Source of the DNA: Flavobacterium salilacus subsp. salilacus
GTDB taxonomy: Bacteria > Bacteroidota > Bacteroidia > Flavobacteriales > Flavobacteriaceae
Length of the DNA stretch: 56,818 bases
Reading direction: 5' to 3'
Assembly (NCBI RefSeq): GCF_004634195.1
Contig: NZ_SKBP01000014.1
Coordinates: 1 to 56,818, forward strand
Positions within the stretch are counted from its first letter, which is position 1, and each line of letters opens with the position of its first letter. Of the stretch, positions 42,529 through 52,737 are shown piece by piece. The notes under the pieces are model-generated. The model worked only from the letters and a program-made list of their open reading frames with translations, did not search any database and was not told where the DNA came from. The position numbers and the translations under genes are program-made.

Positions 42529-43524
42529 ATGAATGATACTCCAAAGTTCGCCGTTATAGGTGGCGGAAGCTGGGCTACTGCTATAGCGAAAATGCTATGC
42601 GAAAATGTGCCGGAGATTGCCTGGTATATGCGAAACGTATATGCAATAGAGCATATAAAACTGCAAAGGCATAACCCTAACTACTTGAGTTCTGTAGAAT
42701 TTGATACTAAAAAATTAAGGCTTACCAATGATATTAATGAGGCAGTAGCCTATGCCGATTATATAATATTTGCCATACCCTCTGCTTTTTTGAGTGGCGA
42801 GCTTGAAAAACTGACCGAAAGTCTGGACGGTAAAGTAATTTTCTCGGCAATTAAGGGTATAGTGCCCGAAACGAACCTTATTGTAGGCGAGCATTTTCAT
42901 CAGCACTATGGTGTGCCCTATGAAAATATAGGGGTGCTTACAGGTCCCTGCCATGCGGAAGAGGTGGCGTTGGAAAAATTGTCTTATCTTACCGTAGCCT
43001 GTGGCGACCAAAAGAAAGCCAAAATAATGGGCAAAAATTTGGAGAGTCATTATATCAACACTAAAATATCTGATGATATTATAGGTACAGAGTATGCCGC
43101 AATGCTTAAAAATATTTATGCCATTGCTGCCGGTATGGCGCACGGGTTGGGCTATGGTGACAACTTTCAGGCACTCTTGATGAGTAATGCCATACGCGAG
43201 ATGAAAAAGTTTATCCGTAAAGTGCATCGCATGAAGCGTAATATTAATAACTCTGCCTATCTGGGCGACCTTTTGGTAACAGGTTATTCCGTATTTTCAC
43301 GCAACAGGTTGTTTGGCACCATGATAGGGAAAGGTTATACCGTAAAATCGGCAATGATGGAGATGAATATGGTAGCCGAAGGGTATTATGCCACTAAAAG
43401 TGCTTATACACTAAATAAAGAATATGGGGCAAAAACGCCTATTATAGATGCTGTGTATAGCATATTGTATGAAGGTAAGGATGCCAAAAATGTATTTAAA
43501 AAATTAACCGAAAAGCTGGATTAA
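42529..43524 (+). CDS. gpsA: NAD(P)-dependent glycerol-3-phosphate dehydrogenase
   Basis: Reduces dihydroxyacetone phosphate to sn-glycerol 3-phosphate for phospholipid synthesis. The 331-residue protein has the N-terminal IGGGSWATAIAKML dinucleotide motif, the conserved GPCHAEEVA region and the catalytic Lys in EYAAMLKNIYAIAAGMA. The ATG before NDTPKFAVIGGG was chosen since it lies after the promoter; an in-frame start further upstream would include promoter sequence. The TerC gene follows after 15 nt. Confidence 0.95.
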   Translation: MNDTPKFAVIGGGSWATAIAKMLCENVPEIAWYMRNVYAIEHIKLQRHNPNYLSSVEFDTKKLRLTNDINEAVAYADYIIFAIPSAFLSGELEKLTESLDGKVIFSAIKGIVPETNLIVGEHFHQHYGVPYENIGVLTGPCHAEEVALEKLSYLTVACGDQKKAKIMGKNLESHYINTKISDDIIGTEYAAMLKNIYAIAAGMAHGLGYGDNFQALLMSNAIREMKKFIRKVHRMKRNINNSAYLGDLLVTGYSVFSRNRLFGTMIGKGYTVKSAMMEMNMVAEGYYATKSAYTLNKEYGAKTPIIDAVYSILYEGKDAKNVFKKLTEKLD

Positions 43525-43539
43525 CACGCACATACTATA

Positions 43540-44550
43540 ATGGACCACTTAATAAATCATCCGGGATTAATTGTAGGATTTTCTATAGTAATAATCATTA
43601 TGCTCCTGCTCGACCTCGGTGTTTTTAATAAAAAAAGCCATGAGGTTTCTAATAAAGAAGCTTTAATATGGTCTGTAGTATGGATATCGCTCTCCATGCT
43701 TTTCAGCGGGGTTATATACTGGATAGTGGGTTGGGAAGCCTTCACACAGTTTCAGAGTGCCTACTGGATAGAAAAAGCCCTCTCGGTAGATAACCTGTTT
43801 GTGTTTATCATGGTTTTCGGGTTTTTTAATGTACCCAAATACCTGCACCATAAGGTGTTGTTTTGGGGTATTATAGGAGCACTCATTTTCAGGGCAATAT
43901 TTATTTTTACAGGCGTAGAGCTTATTAATATGACTTACCTGCCCGAAATGGATATTTTGGGGGTGCAGGATGTAGAAATCAATGTTATATTGTCGTTGTT
44001 TGGTGTTTTTTTGCTTGTGGCGGGCATCAAGTCGTGGTCGGCACAAGAGGATACGGATGAGAATAAAGATTTTACCAAAAGCCCAGGGGCAAAACTGGTG
44101 TACCGCTTTTTTAACGTAACCAAAAATTTTGAAGGCGACCGCTTTTTTATTTACGAGCAAGGCAAGCGCATTGCAACACCACTTTTTGTTGTGGTTGCCG
44201 TTATAGAGTTTACTGACCTTATTTTTGCCGTAGATTCAATCCCCGCCATATTTGCCATAGCTCCTGACGACCCGTTTATACTTTATACTTCTAATATCTT
44301 CGCCATACTTGGACTAAGGGCTTTATATTTCCTGCTCGCTAACTTTATGCACATGTTCAGCAAGCTGCACTATGGCTTGGCGGTTATATTGGCTTTTATA
44401 GGTGTAAAAATGCTTATCAGCCCTTTTTACCATATATCTTCGCCGTTATCGTTGGCAGTAGTAGGCGGAATACTTATTGTTTCGGTAGTCATCTCGTTTA
44501 TGTTCCCTGCTCCGCATGAGGAAGATGAGGGTATTGAGGGGAAAGAATAA
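43540..44550 (+). CDS. TerC family membrane protein (Alx-like)
   Basis: A 336-residue inner membrane protein with about nine helices and the TerC pattern: LLLDLGVFNKK, EKALSVDNLFVF and FTDLIFAVDSIPAIFAI. The acidic residues in these motifs are thought to bind metal ions. TerC/Alx proteins are linked to tellurite resistance, alkaline response and manganese export; the last fits Alx best. It follows gpsA closely, and an array of repeats starts right after its stop codon. Confidence 0.93.
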   Translation: MDHLINHPGLIVGFSIVIIIMLLLDLGVFNKKSHEVSNKEALIWSVVWISLSMLFSGVIYWIVGWEAFTQFQSAYWIEKALSVDNLFVFIMVFGFFNVPKYLHHKVLFWGIIGALIFRAIFIFTGVELINMTYLPEMDILGVQDVEINVILSLFGVFLLVAGIKSWSAQEDTDENKDFTKSPGAKLVYRFFNVTKNFEGDRFFIYEQGKRIATPLFVVVAVIEFTDLIFAVDSIPAIFAIAPDDPFILYTSNIFAILGLRALYFLLANFMHMFSKLHYGLAVILAFIGVKMLISPFYHISSPLSLAVVGGILIVSVVISFMFPAPHEEDEGIEGKE

Positions 44551-44948
44551 GTTATATATCTATCGGAACGCTGATGACACGGATTGGGCGGATAAAAGCG
44601 GATTTGTTTTGTCATTCTGACGAAGGAAGAATCTAATCTAAGAAGATGCTTCGTACCTAAGCATGACAGCATACGAACGAGTTTGAATTTTATAGTTATA
44701 TATTTATCGGAACGCTGATGACACGGGTTGGGCGGATAAAAGCGGATTTGCTTTGTCATTCTGACGAAAGGAAGAATCTAAAAAAAGATGCTTCGTCCCT
44801 CAGCATGACAGCATACGAACGAGTTTGAATTCTATAGTCATATATTTATCGGAACGCTGATAACACGGATTGAGCAGATATAAGCGGATTTGCTTTGTCA
44901 TTCTGACGAAGGAAGAATCTAAAAAATACTTCGTGCCTCAGCATGATA
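44551..44948. repeat. Array A: three tandem copies of a 142-144 bp repeat
   Basis: Units start at 44551, 44695 and 44837. Each has a 5' part rich in GCGGAT-like words (TATCGGAACGCTGATGACAC, then CGGATTGGGCGGATAAAAGC), then the dispersed palindromic element with arms TGTCATTCTGACGAAGGAAG and TTCGTACCTCAGCATGACAG. The third unit is cut short at its end. The same family makes array B on the other side of the GH92 gene. Confidence 0.96.
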
Positions 44949-45021
44949 AAACAGTAGTCAGTAGCAGTATTATAGTTTACCTATAAAGGCTTTACGGCTT
45001 TATAAACTTTCAACTTTACGA

Positions 45022-47859
45022 CTATTCCACCGTTATTTCATCAATAAAAATAAACGCTTCGCCACCATGTCCCTGATGCCACTCGGGTAGTGTACCGTAG
45101 TTATACGCTTTTACTTTTATATAGCGTGCCGAAACATTTTCCGGATTTGTACCAAAATCAGTAACCTGTACCGCATAGTCCTGTGGCGCTATAGTATTCT
45201 CTATAGTGTCTATCAGCGTGAAATTTTTATTATCATCAGAGGTATAAAATTCTACTTTCGTGGGCATTAAAATCCATGACCTGCTATCTTGCAGAAAGCG
45301 AGCAGCGATGTTAGTAACAGGTATTTTCTTTTGCAAGTCAATAACCGCTTCAAAATCCTGCCCCTGATAGCCCTGCCAGTCGCCCTTGCGCCAGTTACCG
45401 TCACCATGAATGCCATCGATGAGTCCTTCGGCACCGCCGGCATGATACTGCGGGTTGTATTCCGATTTTATTGCAATAGTATAATCATTCGGTTTCTTAA
45501 CAAAGTTAGCCGTAACAGGGAGGCTTATGGTTCTGCCCACCTCGGCATACGCGCGTATTTCGCAGGTTTCGGTAACCTCAAATGGCGCGGTATATTCCTG
45601 AAAATCCCTGCTTTCGTTTTCATTAGACGGCGTATTGATGATGTAATACATTTTTTCTGCCCCGAAAGGAGCTTTTAATGTTACTGTTGTTTGATTTTTA
45701 AATGATTTTCCTGCTGCTTCTATAACCGGAACCGGAATAATATCATCGTAAGGCTTTATTGGTTCATAATAATGATGTCCTTCCCAAGTATATTGTTCAT
45801 TAGGGGTATCTATAACACCAAGAAGGCTTCGACTGGTAGAAGGCTTTAAAATCCTTTGACTTTCATCTGCAAGGTGTATTGCAATTTTATCAAAAAAAGG
45901 CATTACAGTATCCCATCCGTTTTTGCCAGGGGTAATATCATATATACCCATACTGCTCAATACATACCAGGCACTCATCTGTCCGCAGTCCTCATTACCA
46001 ATAAGCCCGTCGGGACTGTTTTTATAAAAGTTGTTGAGTATGTAATGTACTTTCTCTTTTGTTTTTTCGGGCTTACCTACATAATTATACAGGTACGCCA
46101 TGTGGTGGCTTGGCTCGTTGCCATGGGCATATTGCCCTATCAAACCTGTAACATCTACTTGTTCGCGCCCTGTGGTTTGGCTTGGGGCATTAAACATTTC
46201 GTCCAGTTTTGCCTCAAAGGCTTCGTTACCGCCATAGGCTTCAATCATACCAAAAATATCCTGCGGTACAAAAAAGCTATACTGCCAGCTATTGCCTTCG
46301 GTAAAGCTGTTGTTTACCTCGCGTGGGTCAAAGGGTTTGTCCCATCCGCCATTCTTTTTAGGGCGCATGTGGTTGGTTTCGGGGTCAAAAATATTTTTCC
46401 AGTATTGCGAGCGTTTCATAAAGTAGTTGTAGTCATCCATTTCGCCCAGTAGCATTGCCATTTGGGCAATACACCAATCGTCATAAGCATACTCCAGTGT
46501 TTTCGATACGCTTTCGTGCTCATTGTCTATACTGATATAACCCTGAAATTTATAGGCATCCAGCCCTAAATGGTTGAGCATGGCACTATGCTTCGAAGCC
46601 TCAAAGGCTTTTTTGTAATCAAAACCCTCGACGCCTTTTGCCATAGCGTCGGCAATTACCGATACGGAGTGGTAGCCAATCATACAGTCGGTTTCGTTAC
46701 TGGCAAGTTCCCAAACGGGTAGTCGCCCGCCCTGCTCATATTGTGTTATAAAGGTATTGATGTAATCTGCCGTCCGTTTTTTGTCGATAAGGGTATATAA
46801 TGGGTGCGCCGCACGGAAGGTATCCCAAAGGGAAAACACGGTATAGTAATCAAAGCCTTCTGCGGTGTGTATTTCGTTGTCCCTGCCTCGGTATTTGCCA
46901 TCTACATCCATAGCAATATTAGGTTGCATCATGGTGTGGTACAGTGCGGTGTAGAAAATGGCAAGTTTATCCTTGTCGGATGAAGTGACTTCTATTTTAG
47001 AAAGTTCTTCATTCCAAAGTTTTTCAGCCGCTTTTTTGGTTTTTTTAAAGTTCCATTTCGGTAGTTCGGCTTTCATGTTTTTGGCTGCGCCTCCATAGCC
47101 TGTAGGCGAAAGGGCTACTTTTACCAATAGTTTTTCGTTCTTTTTTACATCAGTACTAAAGCTGATGGCGAGAAGTGAACCTGCAAAAAAGGTATCGGTA
47201 GTTTTAGCAGGGGCAAAGGCATTGTTGTTTACCGCAGTAACGGTCATGGGCTTGCTGAACTCTATACGGGCATATACATACTGGTCGCGTGCCCATGCTT
47301 CGCTGTTGCGCAGTACCTCAATAGTTTTACTATCTATGATGCGTACTTCGCCCATCAGCAGGTGGTCGCGGTGGTTCAGGTCGAGGATAATATTTGCCTG
47401 CCCTTTTTTGCTAAAGGTATATTGGTGCAGCCCGACACGCGGGGTAGTGGTAAGCTCTGCTTGAATGTCATCATCGACCAGTTTTACAGCATAATACCCT
47501 GCCGAAGCATTTTCATTAGCATGAGAAAAGGTAGAGGAATATGCCTCTTTATCAAGGTTGGGTTCGCCCATAGTAGGCATCAGCATAATATCGCCGTAGT
47601 CTGATACGCCCGTTCCGTTAAGGTGGGTGTGCGAAAAACCGTAAATAACATTATCCGAATAATGGTAACCGCTGCATCCGTCCCAACTGCCGTCTATACG
47701 GGTATCAGGGCTTAGCTGTACCATACCATAAGGTACTGTAGCTCCGGGGAAAGTGTGCCCGTGCCCGCCTGTACCGATAAATGGGTTTACATATTTTGCA
47801 TAATCCTGTGCGGAAACGGTAAATGAGCTTATGATGATGAGGAAAAGTAGCTTTTTCAT
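45022..47859 (-). CDS. GH92 family alpha-mannosidase with accessory domains
   Basis: Glycoside hydrolase family 92 enzymes are calcium-dependent exo-alpha-mannosidases that trim mannans or N-glycans. The 945-residue protein has a signal peptide (to VSAQD), an N-terminal beta-sandwich (about 20-260; FIGTGGHGHTFPGATVPYGM, 20 residues), a catalytic (alpha/alpha)6 barrel (about 270-730; ASNETDCMIGYHS, GNEPSHHMAYLYN, GNEDCGQMSAWY with candidate acid Glu), a chitobiase C-terminal-like beta domain (about 740-800) and an F5/8-type C (discoidin) carbohydrate-binding module at the end. It is exported, location unclear. No SusCD pair is near. Repeat arrays of one family flank it on both sides. Confidence 0.95.
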   Translation of the reverse strand: MKKLLFLIIISSFTVSAQDYAKYVNPFIGTGGHGHTFPGATVPYGMVQLSPDTRIDGSWDGCSGYHYSDNVIYGFSHTHLNGTGVSDYGDIMLMPTMGEPNLDKEAYSSTFSHANENASAGYYAVKLVDDDIQAELTTTPRVGLHQYTFSKKGQANIILDLNHRDHLLMGEVRIIDSKTIEVLRNSEAWARDQYVYARIEFSKPMTVTAVNNNAFAPAKTTDTFFAGSLLAISFSTDVKKNEKLLVKVALSPTGYGGAAKNMKAELPKWNFKKTKKAAEKLWNEELSKIEVTSSDKDKLAIFYTALYHTMMQPNIAMDVDGKYRGRDNEIHTAEGFDYYTVFSLWDTFRAAHPLYTLIDKKRTADYINTFITQYEQGGRLPVWELASNETDCMIGYHSVSVIADAMAKGVEGFDYKKAFEASKHSAMLNHLGLDAYKFQGYISIDNEHESVSKTLEYAYDDWCIAQMAMLLGEMDDYNYFMKRSQYWKNIFDPETNHMRPKKNGGWDKPFDPREVNNSFTEGNSWQYSFFVPQDIFGMIEAYGGNEAFEAKLDEMFNAPSQTTGREQVDVTGLIGQYAHGNEPSHHMAYLYNYVGKPEKTKEKVHYILNNFYKNSPDGLIGNEDCGQMSAWYVLSSMGIYDITPGKNGWDTVMPFFDKIAIHLADESQRILKPSTSRSLLGVIDTPNEQYTWEGHHYYEPIKPYDDIIPVPVIEAAGKSFKNQTTVTLKAPFGAEKMYYIINTPSNENESRDFQEYTAPFEVTETCEIRAYAEVGRTISLPVTANFVKKPNDYTIAIKSEYNPQYHAGGAEGLIDGIHGDGNWRKGDWQGYQGQDFEAVIDLQKKIPVTNIAARFLQDSRSWILMPTKVEFYTSDDNKNFTLIDTIENTIAPQDYAVQVTDFGTNPENVSARYIKVKAYNYGTLPEWHQGHGGEAFIFIDEITVE

Positions 47860-47920
47860 TATGTTGCTGTAATTTCAGCTAAGATAATAAAAAGCATAAC
47901 AGGCATTATAACGGTTTTTT

Positions 47921-48615
47921 TGTCATTACTTCATCAATTCGGGCTTTGCCCTCGTGTCTGACGAAGGAAGAATCTAATCTAAGTGAGATGCTTCGTATTG
48001 CTGCATGACAGCATACGAGTTTGAATTTTCTATTACTGAATTATAGTTATGTATTTATCGGAACGCTGATGACACGGATTAGGCGAATAAAAGCAGATTT
48101 GCTTTGTCATTCTGGCGAAGGAAGAATCTAATCTAAGTGAGATGCTTCGTACCTCAGCATGACAGCGCACGAGTTTGAATTCTCTCTATTACAGAATTAT
48201 AGTTATGTGTTTATCGGAACGCTGATGACACGGATTAGGCGAATAAAAGCAGATTTGTTTTGTCATTCTGACGAAGGAAGAATCTAATCTAAGTGAGATG
48301 CTTCGTACCTCAGCATGACAGCGCACGAGTTTGAATTCTCTCTATTACAGAATTATAGTTATGTGTTTATCGGAACGCTGATGACAGGGATTAGGCGAAT
48401 AAAAGCAGATTTGTTTTATCATTCTGACGAAGGAAGAATCTAATCTAAGTGAGATGCTTCGTACCTCAGTATGACAGCATACAAAAGAGTTTGAATTTTA
48501 TAGTTATATATTTATCGGAACGCTGATGACACGGATTAGGCGGATAAAGCGGATTTGCTTTGTCATTCTGACGAAGGAAGAATCTAAAAAAGGATGCTTC
48601 GTGCCTCAGCATGAC
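47921..48615. repeat. Array B: one partial and four larger copies of the same repeat family
   Basis: A degenerate unit is followed by units starting at 48046, 48202, 48358 and 48503, with periods of 156, 156 and 145 bp; the last is short. Each has the GCGGAT-like 5' part and the TGTCATTCTGACGAAGGAAG palindrome of array A. The middle units share a TCTCTCTATTACAGAATTAT link missing from array A, so this array expanded on its own. Confidence 0.96.
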
Positions 48616-48661
48616 AAACTCAGTAGAAAACGTTATGACTTTCTAACTTTCGACTTTTCGA

Positions 48662-49456
48662 CTACTTCACTTTCAAATACTGATTTACTTCGCTATACGG
48701 CAACAACAATTCTTTAGGTCCTTCGGCGTACGATGAAATTTCATAGGTGTTGTAGTACAACAGCAATCCGTTTTCTTCAAAGAAAATAGCGTTGGGCAGT
48801 GCAAAAATTTCGTTTTCAAACATCAGTCCGGTACTGTTGATGGGGTTCATAGGGTTTATACCAAACTTTTTTCGGAACTGCTTTTCGGCATAATCCGTAA
48901 AACCTTTCAGGTCGCTAAAAATATCCCTGTATGCAAACGCGTGTCCTGTTTTCGGGTCAAACAACAGCGAGCGTATGCCTGTATAACCATGCGCTCCGCC
49001 GGTATAGGTAAAGTGGTTTAGCTTAATGTTCAACAAGCTGTCGGTACGGTGGCTTACGGTGGCTTGTATAGAGCCTTCCCAGCCTAAGGCTTCTTTGGGG
49101 TATTCTTTTTTCAGCTCTTCATACGATTGTATAAACGAGTTCATCAAATCGTCATAATTAGTGGCATCATAGGGCTTTTCGCCAAAAAATATTATTTCCC
49201 TTACTGTGTTAAATATCTTTTTGTTAATACTGTCGGCAGCAGGTTGCGGTCCTGTCGCTTCGGGTACTGCTATTTCCACTTTAGGGCAGTGTTCTTTGCA
49301 GGGTAAGGATGAAGTTGCTTTATATTCTTTTGTTTCAAAAGCCAATGCAACAACGGGTTCTGTTTCTATATTTTCAATATCTTGGTTCTCTTTTTTATCT
49401 TTCCCGCAGCCTGTAAGTAACAGGGCTGTAAGGGCTATAGTAAGGTAATGTTTCAT
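48662..49456 (-). CDS. RsiV-like (DUF4163/DUF3298) lipoprotein
   Basis: A 264-residue lipoprotein with lipobox LLLTGC (Cys17) and a following GKDKKE run, which is basic rather than acidic. The body fits DUF4163 and then DUF3298 (about 45-150 and 160-255): LNIKLNHFTYTGGAHGYTGI is the typical motif, as in RsiV and PdaC. DUF3298 proteins often bind glycan or sense lysozyme. Here no sigma factor is adjacent, so an anti-sigma role is not supported. The gene stands alone beside array B. Confidence 0.88.
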   Translation of the reverse strand: MKHYLTIALTALLLTGCGKDKKENQDIENIETEPVVALAFETKEYKATSSLPCKEHCPKVEIAVPEATGPQPAADSINKKIFNTVREIIFFGEKPYDATNYDDLMNSFIQSYEELKKEYPKEALGWEGSIQATVSHRTDSLLNIKLNHFTYTGGAHGYTGIRSLLFDPKTGHAFAYRDIFSDLKGFTDYAEKQFRKKFGINPMNPINSTGLMFENEIFALPNAIFFEENGLLLYYNTYEISSYAEGPKELLLPYSEVNQYLKVK

Positions 49457-49517
49457 AATCTATGTTATAGTTTTGTAAAAGGGCAGTAAATGCTTATGCA
49501 AGGATAAACAAATTAAG

Positions 49518-49525
49518 TAAATTTG
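49518..49525 (+). promoter_or_regulatory. Candidate -7 box of the cystathionine synthase-like gene
   Basis: TAAATTTG, 31 nt before the ATG. Confidence 0.45.
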
Positions 49526-49556
49526 TCTAAAATAAATAATAGCGAATTTAAATTAT

Positions 49557-50702
49557 ATGAAATTTAACACAAAAACCATACATGGGGGGCAACACCCCGA
49601 ACCAAGCACGGGTGCAGTAATGCCACCCGTTTATCAAACCTCAACATTTGCACAAAGCAGTCCCGGCGTACACCAGGGTTATGAGTACAGCCGAGCGGCA
49701 AACCCTACGCGTACAGCGCTGGAAGATGCACTGGCAAGTATAGAAAACGGCGCGCGCGGTCTTGCTTTTTCATCAGGGCTTGCTGCGACCGACTGTGTAC
49801 TGAAATTGCTGAAACCTAACGATGAGGTTATTGCTATGGACGACCTGTATGGCGGTACTTACCGTATGTTTAGCCGGATATACAGCGAGTTTGGTATAAA
49901 ATTCCACTTTGTGGATATGACGGATTTGGATAAACTCCAATCATTATTTAATGAAAATACCAAACTGGTTTGGGTAGAAACCCCGACTAACCCCCTGATG
50001 AAACTTGCCGATATAGAAGCTATAGCCAAGATTACAAAAGAGAAAAATGTACTTTTTGCCGTAGATAATACTTTTGCCACGCCCTACCTGCAAAGCCCGC
50101 TCGATTTGGGTGCTGATATTGTGATGCACTCGGCTACCAAATATTTGGGCGGACACAGTGATGTTATTGCGGGAGCATTGGTAACCAAAACCGAAGAGCT
50201 TGGCGAAAAGCTGCACTTTGCACAGTTTGCCACAGGAGCCACACTGGGACCAAATGATTCTTATTTGGTACTAAGAGGTATTAAAACCCTGCACCTGCGC
50301 ATGCAACGCCATTGCGAAAACGGACAAAAAGTAGCTGAGTACTTAAATAGCCACCCCAAGGTAAAAAGAGTGTACTACCCCGGGCTGGAAAGCCACCCCA
50401 ACCACGAGATAGCCAAAAAGCAAATGCATGGCGGTTATGGCGGTATGGTATCGTTCACTTTTGCATCGGAAAAGAAAGAAGATTCGATAAAATTTCTTGA
50501 AAATGTAAAGGTATTCACCCTTGCCGAATCGTTGGGCGGAGTAGAGTCGCTTGCCAACCATCCGGCATTGATGACACATGCCTCTGTGCCCGAAGATAAG
50601 CGTAAAGAATTGGGCATTACTGACGACATGGTGCGCCTTAGTGTAGGGGTAGAGGATATAGACGATTTGCTGAACGATTTAGAGCAGGCATTTAACCTAT
50701 AA
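49557..50702 (+). CDS. Cystathionine gamma-synthase/lyase-like PLP enzyme
   Basis: A 381-residue member of the Cys/Met metabolism PLP family (fold type I). The PLP Lys is Lys195 in HSATKYLGGHSD; the Tyr/Arg phosphate cup (EYSRAANPTR, 43-52) and the terminal SLGGVESLANHPALMTHASV (20 residues) are intact. It could be a gamma-synthase (MetB, cysteine plus O-acyl-homoserine) or a gamma-lyase; the sequence alone does not decide. No other methionine gene is close. It is monocistronic with its own -7 box. Confidence 0.92.
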   Translation: MKFNTKTIHGGQHPEPSTGAVMPPVYQTSTFAQSSPGVHQGYEYSRAANPTRTALEDALASIENGARGLAFSSGLAATDCVLKLLKPNDEVIAMDDLYGGTYRMFSRIYSEFGIKFHFVDMTDLDKLQSLFNENTKLVWVETPTNPLMKLADIEAIAKITKEKNVLFAVDNTFATPYLQSPLDLGADIVMHSATKYLGGHSDVIAGALVTKTEELGEKLHFAQFATGATLGPNDSYLVLRGIKTLHLRMQRHCENGQKVAEYLNSHPKVKRVYYPGLESHPNHEIAKKQMHGGYGGMVSFTFASEKKEDSIKFLENVKVFTLAESLGGVESLANHPALMTHASVPEDKRKELGITDDMVRLSVGVEDIDDLLNDLEQAFNL

Positions 50703-50769
50703 AAGGCTTTATATATAAAGAGTTAACAAAATAAAAGCATAAAAGTAAAGTATTGGCAATTATATATAG

Positions 50770-52185
<1,416 letters not shown>

Positions 52186-52203
52186 ATCCACAAATAATAT
52201 AAT

Positions 52204-52240
52204 AAAAAAAGGGTTGCCCAATTGTGGCAACCCTTTTTTT
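52204..52240 (+). terminator. Strong intrinsic terminator after gdhA
   Basis: A 15-bp perfect stem (AAAAAAAGGGTTGCC and its complement) with a 7-nt loop and a T run. Confidence 0.95.
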
Positions 52241-52737
52241 ATGTGCTATAGCGTGCTATAAATTATCATTATAAACTTTTTTGTAGGTTTAGGTTGCATA
52301 GTTTTTTTCATTTTTATAATTATTTGCCTCAGTATTACCCCTGTTTATGCTGTAAATAATCAACTAATATTTAAATATTTACAAAATAAAATCTAATAAA
52401 TGCATAACAAAACCAGGCTGAATATAAAAAATGTGCTATATGTATCGGCATGCTTTTAGTTTTTTGATTATCAAGCATTAATACTTTGTTAGTCTATGCA
52501 TTGTCTATACTTTTTATCGTGGTTAATATTCTACGCAATCGAAGTAATTGGGGGTTTATATTGATTTTGAATTAATTACATTTATTGCTGTTGTTATCTA
52601 AAATACGGTTACTCATAATTTATGTTTCAGGAGATGTTAAATGATGTTAAAAAAACACTAAATTGTGAGTAGGTTTACTTTGTTTTTATAAATAATTAAA
52701 TCGGGCAAATAATCATTAACAATAAAACGTATTAAAA
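52241..52737. other. Long AT-rich gap with no gene recognised
   Basis: About 500 bp of AT-rich DNA without a convincing coding region, tRNA or riboswitch. Near its end GTTTACTTTGTTT resembles a -7 box (TTACTTTG, one base off) about 60 nt before the next gene. Several TACTTT-like words occur. An untranslated leader or a small RNA is possible but unsupported. Confidence 0.5.

Noticed and set aside
44427..44759. Coding potential in array A, minus strand
   Set aside because: The apparent protein repeats the DNA repeat unit and has no family likeness; it is a shadow of the repeats.
45022..47859. Polysaccharide utilisation locus around GH92
   Set aside because: No SusC/SusD pair or regulator is adjacent; the gene stands alone between repeat arrays.
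48526..48717. Short coding frame at the end of array B
   Set aside because: It reads through the repeat unit and into the opposite strand of the RsiV-like gene.
48662..49456. Anti-sigma factor RsiV proper
   Set aside because: No sigma factor gene is adjacent and the protein is a lipoprotein without an N-terminal anti-sigma domain.
52241..52737. Riboswitch or small RNA in the long gap
   Set aside because: No recognisable conserved motif or terminator-like hairpin in the gap itself.
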